In this document: positions 8,622 through 16,578 of the stretch, in pieces
How the letters are laid out: every line of letters starts with the position of its first letter
How positions within the stretch are numbered: position 1 is the first letter of the stretch
Source of the DNA: an uncultured Bacteroidales bacterium
Lineage (GTDB): Bacteria > Bacteroidota > Bacteroidia > Bacteroidales > UBA932
DNA length: 24,711 nt
NCBI GenBank assembly: GCA_947305045.1
Contig: CAMZCW010000015.1
Coordinates: 1-24,711, forward strand
Direction: 5' to 3'
Program-made: the position numbers and the translations under genes
The notes under the pieces: model-generated
What the model was told of the DNA's origin: nothing
The model's input: the letters and a program-made list of their open reading frames with translations, nothing else
Databases searched by the model: none

Positions 8622-9643
8622 GAAAGGTATTTTATTTGATGGGCGTAGCGCTCGCTTTGGTCGCTACCGCCTGCGGATGCAACAAGCAGGGAAGTGGTAT
8701 TCCCGAGGTTTGGCCCTGGGACGATCCCGATGCCGATGACGCTCCCTGGGAGGAAATCACGGATGGGCGTTACGGTACCCTTCCTGCATACGTGAAGATT
8801 TATCATTCTCCTGCCAAACTAAAGGGCGCCAAGGCCGAAGCCTACATTGCCACGGTGGACCTTACGCAGGCTTCCTGGCATGTATGGGGCCTGAGGGACC
8901 CGGAGTTGGACGGCAGTGAAGATGCCCTGAAGACCCCCACGCAGGTGTACAATGCGGAGGGAAGTCCCGCTCTGGTAATGAACGGCGGTTTCTTCTATGT
9001 GGATTCTGGCACCAATTATCCGGCCAGCATGGCTGTGGAGAACGGTGAACTGCTCTCTCCCAACATCAACTATGCTTCGGAGGATTGGGTGACGCTGTAT
9101 TATCCTACCAAGGCTGCCTTTATCGAGCATGTCAATGGCAAGATTGAGGCTTCCTGGACCTATTTCTCCGACATGGAGCATCACTACATTTACCAGACTC
9201 CTGCGGAGAACGGCTATGGGAGCACGCCGCAGGCGGTACCTGGCCCCAGCTTTCCGTCTGAGGGGGCGCTTTTTGAGGCAAAGACCGCCATTGGCGCCGG
9301 CCCTGTCCTCATTAAGGATAAGCAGATTCGGAATACCTGGCGCTTCGAATGCCTCCCCGGAGACTACGATGTGAATTGTCTCAACCCGGATCCGCGCACC
9401 GCGATTGGGGTTACTGCGGACAAAAAGCTGGTGCTCTTTGTGTGCGAAGGCCGTGAGATGACCGAAGGCGTAAAGGGCTATTCTACGGAGAACGTGGCAA
9501 AAATCCTGCTGGAGTTTGGTTGCACGGATGCTGTGAACCTGGATGGCGGTGGCTCCACCTGTCTTCTTATAAATGGCATAGAAACGGTCCAACCCACCGA
9601 TGGCGCGCAACGTTCCGTTGGAAGTTGCATCTATATTAAATAG
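8618..9643 (+). CDS. Phosphodiester glycosidase, NAGPA family, lipoprotein
   Basis: 341 residues; ATG overlaps the preceding stop (ATGA at 8618-8621), so translation is probably coupled. Likely lipoprotein (VATAC, Cys19) followed by an acidic, Asp-rich linker to about residue 48. The catalytic domain shows family landmarks: NGGFFY (122-127), AIGAGPVLI (224-232), NPDPRTAIGV (256-265) and NLDGGGST (307-314). The family includes the mammalian uncovering enzyme, which removes GlcNAc from a GlcNAc-1-phosphodiester, and bacterial phosphodiester glycosidases. Its presence inside a Sus operon suggests the target glycan contains a sugar-1-phosphate diester, although some bacterial members may cleave other linkages. 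It should act at the cell surface or in the periplasm. Confidence 0.88.
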   Translation: MRKVFYLMGVALALVATACGCNKQGSGIPEVWPWDDPDADDAPWEEITDGRYGTLPAYVKIYHSPAKLKGAKAEAYIATVDLTQASWHVWGLRDPELDGSEDALKTPTQVYNAEGSPALVMNGGFFYVDSGTNYPASMAVENGELLSPNINYASEDWVTLYYPTKAAFIEHVNGKIEASWTYFSDMEHHYIYQTPAENGYGSTPQAVPGPSFPSEGALFEAKTAIGAGPVLIKDKQIRNTWRFECLPGDYDVNCLNPDPRTAIGVTADKKLVLFVCEGREMTEGVKGYSTENVAKILLEFGCTDAVNLDGGGSTCLLINGIETVQPTDGAQRSVGSCIYIK

Positions 9644-9648
9644 AGACT

Positions 9649-11031
9649 ATGAAAAAATGGTGGACGATACTGCTCGCGCTTTCGGTTGTGTGCTGCACAC
9701 GGCCGGATACGCCAGCGCCCACCCCTGAACCGGAACCGGATCCAACTCCTGTTACTCCGGTAAATCCGGAACCTACGCCGGCGCCGCAGGCCAAGCCCCG
9801 TTTTGTGTGGATTGATGCATCGGCCAACTTTCGCTTCTACGCCAATGACAAGGCGTATATTGCGAAGGAACTCAGGCAAGTGGCCGATTGTGGCTTCTCG
9901 GACATTGTGGTGGATGTGCGTCCCACGGAGGGCACAGTGCTTTGGCATTCGTCCGTAGCTCCTGAGGCGCGCCGTCTTGCCGCATGGGTGGGTAGCAGTT
10001 ACCGTTTCATCGAGCGCACCGCAACCTTCGACTATTTGCAGGCGTTTATCGACGCGGGTCATGCCGCAGGACTGCGCGTGCATGCGGCCATCAACACCTT
10101 CGTGGGCGGTTATGGCGGCTATTATGGCCTGGAGAGCGAGGGCCCCATTTTCACCGGCGACATCCCTGCCTCCTGGGCTTCCACGGATTATACGGCCGAC
10201 GGTCTGCGGAGCGCCTATTACGACGGTGTACAGGGAACGGTGTTCCTGAACCCGGCTAATGACGATGTGCAGGCGTATCTGCTGTCGCTGCTGAAGGAAC
10301 TGGCCGCCTACGATGTGGATGGTATCGTCCTGGACCGTTGCCGCTATTCCGATGCCGGGCTCCAGAGCGACTTCTCCGAGACCTCGCATCAAAAGTTCGT
10401 AGAGTATCTTGGACATGAGCCTGCCAAATGGCCTGTCTTCGAGGCGGGGGTGGAGGATGTTCCCACTGCCATGGGAGATGACCAGTATGCTTGGCTCACG
10501 TTCCGCGTCAAGACCATTCACGACTTTGTGGAAAGGGCTGCGGACGCCGTTCATGGCGTGAATCCCGACGTTCACTTTGGCGTGTATGTGGGGGCTTGGT
10601 ACTCGTCCTATTATCCTTCTGGCGTCAACTGGGCCAGTCCGCGTTACCAGACGCACAAGGCCTATCCTCGCTGGGCCAATAGCGAGTACCATAAGTATGG
10701 CTTTGCAGACCATTGTGACTTCATGCTGCTGGGGTGCTATGCGGCATCGGCCAGTATTTATGGAACTACGGAGTGGACCATGCAGGGATTCTGCACCCGT
10801 GCACGGAGCCTGCTTATGGGCGATACGGTTTTCGCCGGCGGGCCGGATGTAGGGAACCCTACCGGTTGGGAGAACGGAGGCAAGAGTGCCGCCATCCCCA
10901 AAACCGTGGATGCCTGCATCAACGCAGCCGATGGCTATTTTGTCTTTGATTTGTGTCACATACGGATGTTCGATTATTGGACACCGTTTAAAAATGCTTT
11001 TTCAAATTACCTTAACACTTTAAACCAATAA
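9649..11031 (+). CDS. GHL10 (DUF187)-like glycosyl hydrolase lipoprotein, paralogue A
   Basis: 460 residues: hydrophobic leader ending in a CC pair (Cys15/16, weak lipobox), a Pro/Glu/Thr linker to about residue 45, then a TIM-barrel of the GHL10/DUF187 type beginning FVWIDASANF. Barrel motifs include GFSDIVVDVRP, FDYLQAFIDAGHAAGLRVHAAIN, DGIVLDRCRYSD, HFGVYVGAW and the C-terminal FDLCHIRMFDYW. Known GHL10 members include E. coli DigH, which cuts peptide-free peptidoglycan strands. At the position where many GHL10 proteins have DD, this one reads DRCRY, so its chemistry may differ. It starts five bases after the NAGPA gene and is close kin to the gene at 14114-15415. Confidence 0.85.
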   Translation: MKKWWTILLALSVVCCTRPDTPAPTPEPEPDPTPVTPVNPEPTPAPQAKPRFVWIDASANFRFYANDKAYIAKELRQVADCGFSDIVVDVRPTEGTVLWHSSVAPEARRLAAWVGSSYRFIERTATFDYLQAFIDAGHAAGLRVHAAINTFVGGYGGYYGLESEGPIFTGDIPASWASTDYTADGLRSAYYDGVQGTVFLNPANDDVQAYLLSLLKELAAYDVDGIVLDRCRYSDAGLQSDFSETSHQKFVEYLGHEPAKWPVFEAGVEDVPTAMGDDQYAWLTFRVKTIHDFVERAADAVHGVNPDVHFGVYVGAWYSSYYPSGVNWASPRYQTHKAYPRWANSEYHKYGFADHCDFMLLGCYAASASIYGTTEWTMQGFCTRARSLLMGDTVFAGGPDVGNPTGWENGGKSAAIPKTVDACINAADGYFVFDLCHIRMFDYWTPFKNAFSNYLNTLNQ

Positions 11032-11035
11032 CGTT

Positions 11036-12802
11036 ATGAAAAAAGTTCTTTATCTGATCGCTGCAGCCCTCGTCACTGTAGTGGCTTGCAACAAGAACAC
11101 TCCGGACCCCAAACCGGATCCCACTCCTGATCCTACCCCTACGGTTCCGGATCTCACGCTTTCCACTCCCAAGATTGTGGATGTGGCTGGCGAGTCTTCC
11201 ATCTACACGGTGAAGTTCAATGCCGGTAAGGCTTGGACCGCCACCCTGAGCTATCCCGACGGTTCCAAGTCCGGTGCTGTTCTTGCCAAGGAAAAAGGCG
11301 AGGCCGCTGACGACGTGGAACTGAAAGTGACCTTCCAGGGACTGACCGAGGAACAGATGGGCCGCCTGATCCAACTGGATCTCAAGGCCGGTTCCACCAC
11401 CGAGAGCATCCTGTTCTTCCAGGGCCTTGTCTTCCTTCCGGACAACGAGGAAGAAGTACCCACCATCCCTGTGGCCGGTGGCAAGTACAACCTGAACATC
11501 CTCACCAACATGGATGTTACCATCAAGAAGTATGATGGCGCCGAGGAAGCCTTCCCTTGGGCTCCTGTTACCTTCAATCAAGATGAAGCTGCCCACAAGA
11601 TTTCCCTGGCATTCAACGTCGCTGCCAATACCGGTTACGATGCCCGTACATGCTATGTGAAATTCACCATGCCGGAGATCCAGGTCCCCGTTCTGGACGA
11701 TGATGGAAATCCCACCGGTGAAACTACGGATATGGTGACTCGCTTCTACCTGGCCCAGGAAGGTATTGCAAAGGTGGATTGGGCTGTTAGTCTTAAAGAA
11801 CCCTTCAACGCAACGAGTATTGAAACTGAAGAGGAGATTCATGACGCAACTGCTTCTATTGCTTACTTTGATGGCAAGTTGCTTGTTTCTGACTCCTATG
11901 CGATTTATGCTTTTGATCCGGCAACCGGAGCAGCTTCATCAATCTCTGTTCCTGAGAGTCTTCCCGTCCAGTCTATTACAAATGACGATGCTGGTAATTT
12001 GCTGATGGCAACTCTTATCCCTTATCAAGGGGTAGGTAGTGTGTATGCCGTGAGAGCATCAGATACTAAGATGGCTAATCCTGTGAGACTAATTCCTTGG
12101 GTGAACGAGGCCTGGTCTGGCTCACATGGCGCAGATAAAGTTGCAGCCAAGGGAGATGTCTTCGGAAACGGAATTGTAACCATGATGTATGGTGGCGTTG
12201 GCCAATATGGAGGACTGTCTTATTGCCTTGCTTGGGAAATCAAAAATGGTGCAGCCGACGTATATGATTACAATGAATGGAATAAATCATCACATCTAAT
12301 TAATGATAACGCATGGTTCACAACTCCTACATTGGTAGATGACCTGTGGCTTTCCAACCGTGCCGCATTCGTTCCTGCTGGCCCGGCAGTATCTGACGGC
12401 TTCTTCTACTGCGGGTATGATGGCCTTTACAATCTCTATTATCATAATGGAACAGAGTGGAAAGCTATTGTCGAGGGTGTAGGCGGCTGGGATGGCAGTA
12501 TTATGGGTATGGGCAGCACTACCTGGAATGGTAAGAAAATCCTGGCCGGAGTCCGTTTGGGTTATACCTTTTCATGGGGCCCCATGCCGTCTGCATTATG
12601 GATTCTTGACGTTACTGATGTCGAAAGTCCTATTCTATTGAGTAACGGTGCGGTTAACGGCCTTGAGGATCAGGCTATTACAGGTGGCAATAATGACAGT
12701 ACTGCAGATGTGATTCTTAGAGTCGAAGGCGACAAACTCGTTGCATACCTCGTTGATACTTCACATGGTATCCTGATGAAAAAATCTTTCCCGGCGCTTT
12801 AA
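11036..12802 (+). CDS. Surface lipoprotein with BACON-like N-terminus and propeller-like C-terminus
   Basis: 588 residues. Lipoprotein signal with Cys18 (TVVAC), a Pro/Asp linker (PDPKPDPTPDPTP), then one or two Ig/BACON-like domains (about 37-240; KAWTATLSYPDG and later ARTCYVKFTMPE), then propeller-like repeats to the end (NDDAGNLLMATL, GYDGLYNLYYHNG). The plan resembles the lipoprotein at 6885-8621 and DUF4623-type proteins of Sus loci; I am not certain of the family. It is the last gene of the operon, four bases after paralogue A and just before a terminator. From about nucleotide 11790 the codon use becomes clearly AT-richer than in the first half, which suggests the propeller part has a separate history. 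Probable role: surface glycan binding. Confidence 0.72.
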   Translation: MKKVLYLIAAALVTVVACNKNTPDPKPDPTPDPTPTVPDLTLSTPKIVDVAGESSIYTVKFNAGKAWTATLSYPDGSKSGAVLAKEKGEAADDVELKVTFQGLTEEQMGRLIQLDLKAGSTTESILFFQGLVFLPDNEEEVPTIPVAGGKYNLNILTNMDVTIKKYDGAEEAFPWAPVTFNQDEAAHKISLAFNVAANTGYDARTCYVKFTMPEIQVPVLDDDGNPTGETTDMVTRFYLAQEGIAKVDWAVSLKEPFNATSIETEEEIHDATASIAYFDGKLLVSDSYAIYAFDPATGAASSISVPESLPVQSITNDDAGNLLMATLIPYQGVGSVYAVRASDTKMANPVRLIPWVNEAWSGSHGADKVAAKGDVFGNGIVTMMYGGVGQYGGLSYCLAWEIKNGAADVYDYNEWNKSSHLINDNAWFTTPTLVDDLWLSNRAAFVPAGPAVSDGFFYCGYDGLYNLYYHNGTEWKAIVEGVGGWDGSIMGMGSTTWNGKKILAGVRLGYTFSWGPMPSALWILDVTDVESPILLSNGAVNGLEDQAITGGNNDSTADVILRVEGDKLVAYLVDTSHGILMKKSFPAL

Positions 12803-12844
12803 ACTTGTGAAGTAATTGTTTGCTACTGTTTATTACGTAGATTT

Positions 12845-12876
12845 TGCCCCCGTACTTTTTTGCGGGGGCATTTTTT
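12845..12876 (+). terminator. Intrinsic terminator of the epimerase-Sus operon
   Basis: Perfect 8-bp stem TGCCCCCG (12845-12852) with CGGGGGCA (12863-12870), a 10-base loop, then six T residues (12871-12876). It lies 43 bases after the last stop codon and separates this operon from the next promoter. Confidence 0.9.
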
Positions 12877-12926
12877 AAAAATCGCTGATAATTAGATGAT
12901 TGCTTGTGTGGAAGGTCGTGGGGCAC

Positions 12927-12957
12927 TTGTGGCTGATAGCCAAAAGTGGTATATTTG
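12927..12957 (+). promoter_or_regulatory. Bacteroidota-type promoter of the metallophosphoesterase unit
   Basis: TTG (12927-12929), 20 bases, TATATTTG (12950-12957). The transcript should begin about 15-20 bases before ATG 12981, which supports that start over the longer in-frame one at 12900. Confidence 0.65.
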
Positions 12958-12980
12958 CTGTTACAACTACAGAAAAAGCT

Positions 12981-14075
12981 ATGAAACGCAGATCTTTCCT
13001 GAAAAATGCGGCATTCCTGACGGGGGCGGCGGTAGCGGCACCGGCGCTCAAGGCGTGTCGCTTGGCCCCCGACAGCCCTTCCGGTGCGGCACCGGAGCTT
13101 CCCGTTTCCGGGAATTTTCACTTCCGGGCTGACGGCAGTTTTACCGTGCTGCAGTTTACGGATACGCACTATATTGCCGGAGACCCGCGCTCGCAGCGCG
13201 CCCTGGAATGCGTGAAAGAGGCCGTGGAGGCGGTGAAGCCGGACCTGGTGATTCATACCGGAGACATCCTCTTCGGCCGTCCGGACATAGAAAGTGCAAT
13301 GGAAATCCTTGCGCCTTTGGCCCAAAGCGGCATCCCTTGGGCGGTGGCCCTGGGGAACCATGACGCCCAGTTCGGAACCCCGCGTGAAGCCGTGTTCCAG
13401 GCCATCCGGGAGCTGCCCGGCTGCGTGAACTTGCCGCCCAAGGAAGGGGTGTACGGCTGTTCCAACGATGTGCTCACCCTTTCCGGAAACAAGGGAGTGG
13501 AACGTGTGTTTTATCTCTTCGACTCCATGGATGCCGTGGTGCTGAAAGGGGAGGAGGAAATCCACTGCTATGACTATATCCGCCACAGCCAGATAGGCTG
13601 GTATCGTTCCCATAGTGAACGGTTTACGGAGATGAATGGAGGCCGGCCCGTGCCCTCCCTGGCCTTTTTCCATATTCCGCTTCCTGAACTGCCGGAGGCG
13701 CTTGCCAAGGGTATTGCGCCCATCGCCGGAAACAACGGGGAGCCGCCTTGCCCGTCCCGTTTGAACAGCGGCCTTTTCGCCCAGTTCCGCGAGCTGGGGG
13801 ATGTGCAGGCTATCGTCACCGGGCACGACCATGACTGTGACTACGTGCTCCCGTACGGCCCGCTCTATTTCATCTATGGCCGGTTCAGCGGCGGCGACAC
13901 CATCTACAACCACCTGGGCCGGCAAGGCTATATCCCATCCGACGGCCCTACGGCGCCCGGAACCGTCCCTGGCTGCCGCCTGTTTCAGTTCCGCGAAGGA
14001 GAGCCCGGCTTCCGCACCTGGGTCCGTCTGATGGGCGGCGAGGCGCAGCAACCGCTCACCCTGCCGTGGAGATAA
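12981..14075 (+). CDS. Tat-exported calcineurin-like metallophosphoesterase
   Basis: 364 residues from ATG 12981. The N-terminus is a Tat signal (KRRSFLKN, residues 2-9) followed by an Ala-rich core and LKAC (Cys26), so it may also be lipidated. Metal-binding motifs of the calcineurin-like superfamily are complete: D61-T-H63, G94-D95, GNHD (125-128), His231 in FFHIPLPE and GHDH (281-284). Such enzymes hydrolyse phosphomonoesters or phosphodiesters with a two-metal centre; the overall form recalls CpdA/purple-acid-phosphatase-29-like bacterial proteins. It has its own promoter after the operon terminator and is followed by a GHL10 gene 38 bases later. With the NAGPA-type enzyme upstream it gives the locus two phosphate-ester activities. 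Substrate unknown. Confidence 0.9.
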   Translation: MKRRSFLKNAAFLTGAAVAAPALKACRLAPDSPSGAAPELPVSGNFHFRADGSFTVLQFTDTHYIAGDPRSQRALECVKEAVEAVKPDLVIHTGDILFGRPDIESAMEILAPLAQSGIPWAVALGNHDAQFGTPREAVFQAIRELPGCVNLPPKEGVYGCSNDVLTLSGNKGVERVFYLFDSMDAVVLKGEEEIHCYDYIRHSQIGWYRSHSERFTEMNGGRPVPSLAFFHIPLPELPEALAKGIAPIAGNNGEPPCPSRLNSGLFAQFRELGDVQAIVTGHDHDCDYVLPYGPLYFIYGRFSGGDTIYNHLGRQGYIPSDGPTAPGTVPGCRLFQFREGEPGFRTWVRLMGGEAQQPLTLPWR

Positions 14076-14113
14076 ACCGCAGTGTGTCAGTGATTTAAAA
14101 ATTGTAATCATCT

Positions 14114-15415
14114 ATGAATAAGCACATTACCTCCACGCTTTGGGCCCTCCTGCTCTGCGGGTTCCTGGTTTTGGGCTGCACTGCCAGGCAGGAAGCGCAG
14201 AAACCCTCCTTTGTATGGATAGAGGCTGGCGCCAATTTCGGCAGCTATGCCAATGACGCGGATTCCATTGCCAGGGACTGTGCCCGCATTGCGCAAATGG
14301 GGTTTACGGACCTTGTGGTGGAGGTGCGTCCCACATCCGGCGATGCCCTGTTCAAGAGCCGTGTGGTGCCGGAACTCCGGCAAATCCCGGGCTGGAGCCC
14401 CAACGGTTATGTGCTCCGGGAACGCACGGCCAGTTTCGATTACCTGCAGGCCTTTATCGACGCCGGGCACAAGGCGGGCCTGAAGGTACATGCGGGTGTA
14501 AATATGATGGTCGGCGGCTGGAAAGCGCCGGGTATTGAGCATGGAATGGTATACGACCGGCCGGAGCGGCAAAGTTGGTGCGCCGTGGACTATACGGCTG
14601 ACGGCCGTCTTGTCAACCATGCGCAGGACACTTCCACGCTGGGCGGCCGTTTCCTGGACCCGGCCAACCCGGACGTGCAGAATTTCCTCCTCACCATGTT
14701 GGAGGACCTGGCCTCCTATCAGGGCCTGGACGGCATTGTGATGGACCGCTGCCGCTACGACGACTATGCCCTGGATGCCGGCTATACGGAAGAAGCGTAT
14801 AAGCAGTTCTCCGAGTACATCGGCAGGGAACCGGAGCGCTGGCCCGTGTTCGCGGAGCCCGGGCACGTTTTCCTGGAGGGCACGCCGGATGAGCTGGAAA
14901 TCCAGTGGCTCACGTTCCGCTGCCAGGTGATTCACGACTTTGTAGCCCGTGCTGTGGAAAAGGTGCATGACACCTGTCCGAGCCTGCCGATAGGCGTATA
15001 TGTGGGCGCCTGGTTCAGCGAGTATTACCGGAGCGGCGTCAACTGGACCAGCCCGCGGTATGACCTTGCCAGGGAGGAACCCACCTATGCATGGGCTACG
15101 CCCGAATATCAGGCCACCGGTTTTGCGGACCTGGTCGATTTCATGATTCTGGGCGCATACTGCCCGGCGGCCGACATACACGGGAACGTGGAAAAGACCA
15201 TGGAGGGCTTTGCCAAACTGGGCCGCAAGCGCCTCTGCGGCGAGGTGACGTTCTACAGCGGTCCGGACATCGGCAATGAAAAGGGCTTTGAAAAGGGCGG
15301 CAGGGGAGACCTGCTTCCGGAAATCAGGGCTACCATGCAAAAAGAGGCCGATGGATTTTTCCTCTTCGACCTCTGTCACATTCGTGCGTTCGATTACTGG
15401 GATTACCTGCGCTAG
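14114..15415 (+). CDS. GHL10 (DUF187)-like glycosyl hydrolase lipoprotein, paralogue B
   Basis: 433 residues with a lipoprotein signal (LVLGC, Cys22) and almost no linker before the barrel (FVWIEAGANF). It aligns by eye along its whole length with the protein at 9649-11031: SFDYLQAFIDAGHKAGLKVHAGVN, DGIVMDRCRYDD, QWLTFR, IGVYVGAWFSEYY, and FDLCHIRAFDYW. The central loop after VGG is different (KAPGIEHGMVYDRPER against the Gly/Tyr-rich loop of paralogue A), which may change substrate fit. No promoter or terminator is evident in the 38 bases upstream, so it is probably co-transcribed with the metallophosphoesterase. Its stop codon overlaps the stop of the opposing membrane gene by four bases. 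Substrate not known. Confidence 0.87.
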   Translation: MNKHITSTLWALLLCGFLVLGCTARQEAQKPSFVWIEAGANFGSYANDADSIARDCARIAQMGFTDLVVEVRPTSGDALFKSRVVPELRQIPGWSPNGYVLRERTASFDYLQAFIDAGHKAGLKVHAGVNMMVGGWKAPGIEHGMVYDRPERQSWCAVDYTADGRLVNHAQDTSTLGGRFLDPANPDVQNFLLTMLEDLASYQGLDGIVMDRCRYDDYALDAGYTEEAYKQFSEYIGREPERWPVFAEPGHVFLEGTPDELEIQWLTFRCQVIHDFVARAVEKVHDTCPSLPIGVYVGAWFSEYYRSGVNWTSPRYDLAREEPTYAWATPEYQATGFADLVDFMILGAYCPAADIHGNVEKTMEGFAKLGRKRLCGEVTFYSGPDIGNEKGFEKGGRGDLLPEIRATMQKEADGFFLFDLCHIRAFDYWDYLR

Positions 15416-16578
15416 ATTTTCAACTTGATTCCCAACTTTGTGAGCCCCCATGCGCAGCCGATGTATACTGCAGCCATGAGGGCGCATTTGGCTACGCCCA
15501 CCCAGCCGGTGAGCCAAGGTGCCGGCGTGGGCATCACGGCCACCCACAGGGCAATGAACAGATACGGAATCATGTACACGGTGAGCGTGGCGGTCCCGGC
15601 AGGCTGCAAGGGCTTGAACCAGGCGGTCCAGCCTTTGCGTTCCATCAAACGAAGCATGGTGTAAAGCGCTACGGACAAGGCGCTTACATACAGGCACCAG
15701 GGGAGTGTCCCCAGGTTCTTGGATACAATCCAACCCGTATGGAAAGCCATGCCCAGCACGGCCAGGACGGCTGCGGCGGCAAAGCCCAGCCCTATCCGGA
15801 AGGAAGGCCTCCTCTCCTGGAGACTCCAGTCGGCCAGGGTGAGCATAAGGCCGCCCAGGCCCATCACGGCGCCATAACCTTCGCCCAGTTGCAGCGCATG
15901 TGCCAGGTCTCCCAGGAAATTGGGGCCGATAAAGGTGCTGCCGTCCCGCATGGGTACGACAGTAAGGTTGATAAAGGCGAGGAGCCCCCAGAGTACAGCC
16001 AGCACCCACTTACGCTCCCGGAAGAGCAGGTAGGCCATGGCGCAGAAAAGATACATCCAGCCAATCTGTCCCAGGATACCCCACCAAAGGCCTTCGAAGA
16101 GGGCGCCGTCCGGTGTCTGGTAAGCCAGGGCGAGCCCCAGCAGCAAGGCGCCGCCGGAGAGTTTGAGCCAGCGGGCCGGCTTCCAGTCCTTGGGGTATTG
16201 ATTCCATGTGAGGAAGAATCCCACCACCATCAGGAAAGTCCAGAGTGCCCGGTTGCCCGCCATTTCGCGCGATTCCTGGTTGCAGATGAATGCGCCCATG
16301 ACAAGCAGCGCCAGCGTCCGGCTGAAGATATGCAGCACGGTGCTTTCCGTACTGAATCCCTTGGCAATCCGGCGTTCAAGGGCATAGGGGATGGACATGC
16401 CCATGGCAAAAAGGAACATGGGAAAGACGATGTCTGATAGGCCCATGCCGTCTTCCAGGGTGGCAAAATGCTCCATCCAGTGCGGCACGTTGAACACTTT
16501 CCAGAATTCGTTCACAAATACCATCAGGGTCATGGTCAGACCCCGGAACATGTCAATTGAGAGGTTTCTTTTGTTCAT
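15412..16578 (-). CDS. HGSNAT/DUF5009-like membrane acetyltransferase
   Basis: 388 residues, polytopic inner-membrane protein with roughly ten hydrophobic segments. It starts with the family pattern LSIDMFRGLTM (residues 6-16), then FVNEFW and a second helix FPMFLFAMGMSIPYALERR, as in heparan-alpha-glucosaminide N-acetyltransferase and bacterial DUF5009/DUF1624 proteins. The human relative moves acetyl groups from cytosolic acetyl-CoA to glucosamine on the other side of the membrane; bacterial substrates are mostly unproven. The expected late His residue of the first loop is represented by PHWMEH around 33-38, but I cannot confirm which one is catalytic. It overlaps the FAD oxidoreductase gene by 26 bases and is last in the minus-strand run. 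An amino-sugar acetylation role would suit the neighbouring glycan locus (inference). Confidence 0.82.
   Translation of the reverse strand: MNKRNLSIDMFRGLTMTLMVFVNEFWKVFNVPHWMEHFATLEDGMGLSDIVFPMFLFAMGMSIPYALERRIAKGFSTESTVLHIFSRTLALLVMGAFICNQESREMAGNRALWTFLMVVGFFLTWNQYPKDWKPARWLKLSGGALLLGLALAYQTPDGALFEGLWWGILGQIGWMYLFCAMAYLLFRERKWVLAVLWGLLAFINLTVVPMRDGSTFIGPNFLGDLAHALQLGEGYGAVMGLGGLMLTLADWSLQERRPSFRIGLGFAAAAVLAVLGMAFHTGWIVSKNLGTLPWCLYVSALSVALYTMLRLMERKGWTAWFKPLQPAGTATLTVYMIPYLFIALWVAVMPTPAPWLTGWVGVAKCALMAAVYIGCAWGLTKLGIKLKI

Noticed and set aside
9720..9795. Repeat-like CCGGAACC/CCTACTCC tract considered as a DNA repeat
   Set aside because: It encodes the Pro/Glu/Thr linker of a lipoprotein, which explains the low complexity; a similar linker occurs at 11101-11150.
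12900..12980. N-terminal extension of the metallophosphoesterase
   Set aside because: It would cover the promoter at 12927-12957 and bury the Tat signal 27 residues inside the protein.
14108..16009. 633-residue minus-strand frame spanning paralogue B and part of the membrane gene
   Set aside because: It is antisense to the GHL10 gene and out of frame with the acetyltransferase; there is no domain or signal peptide.
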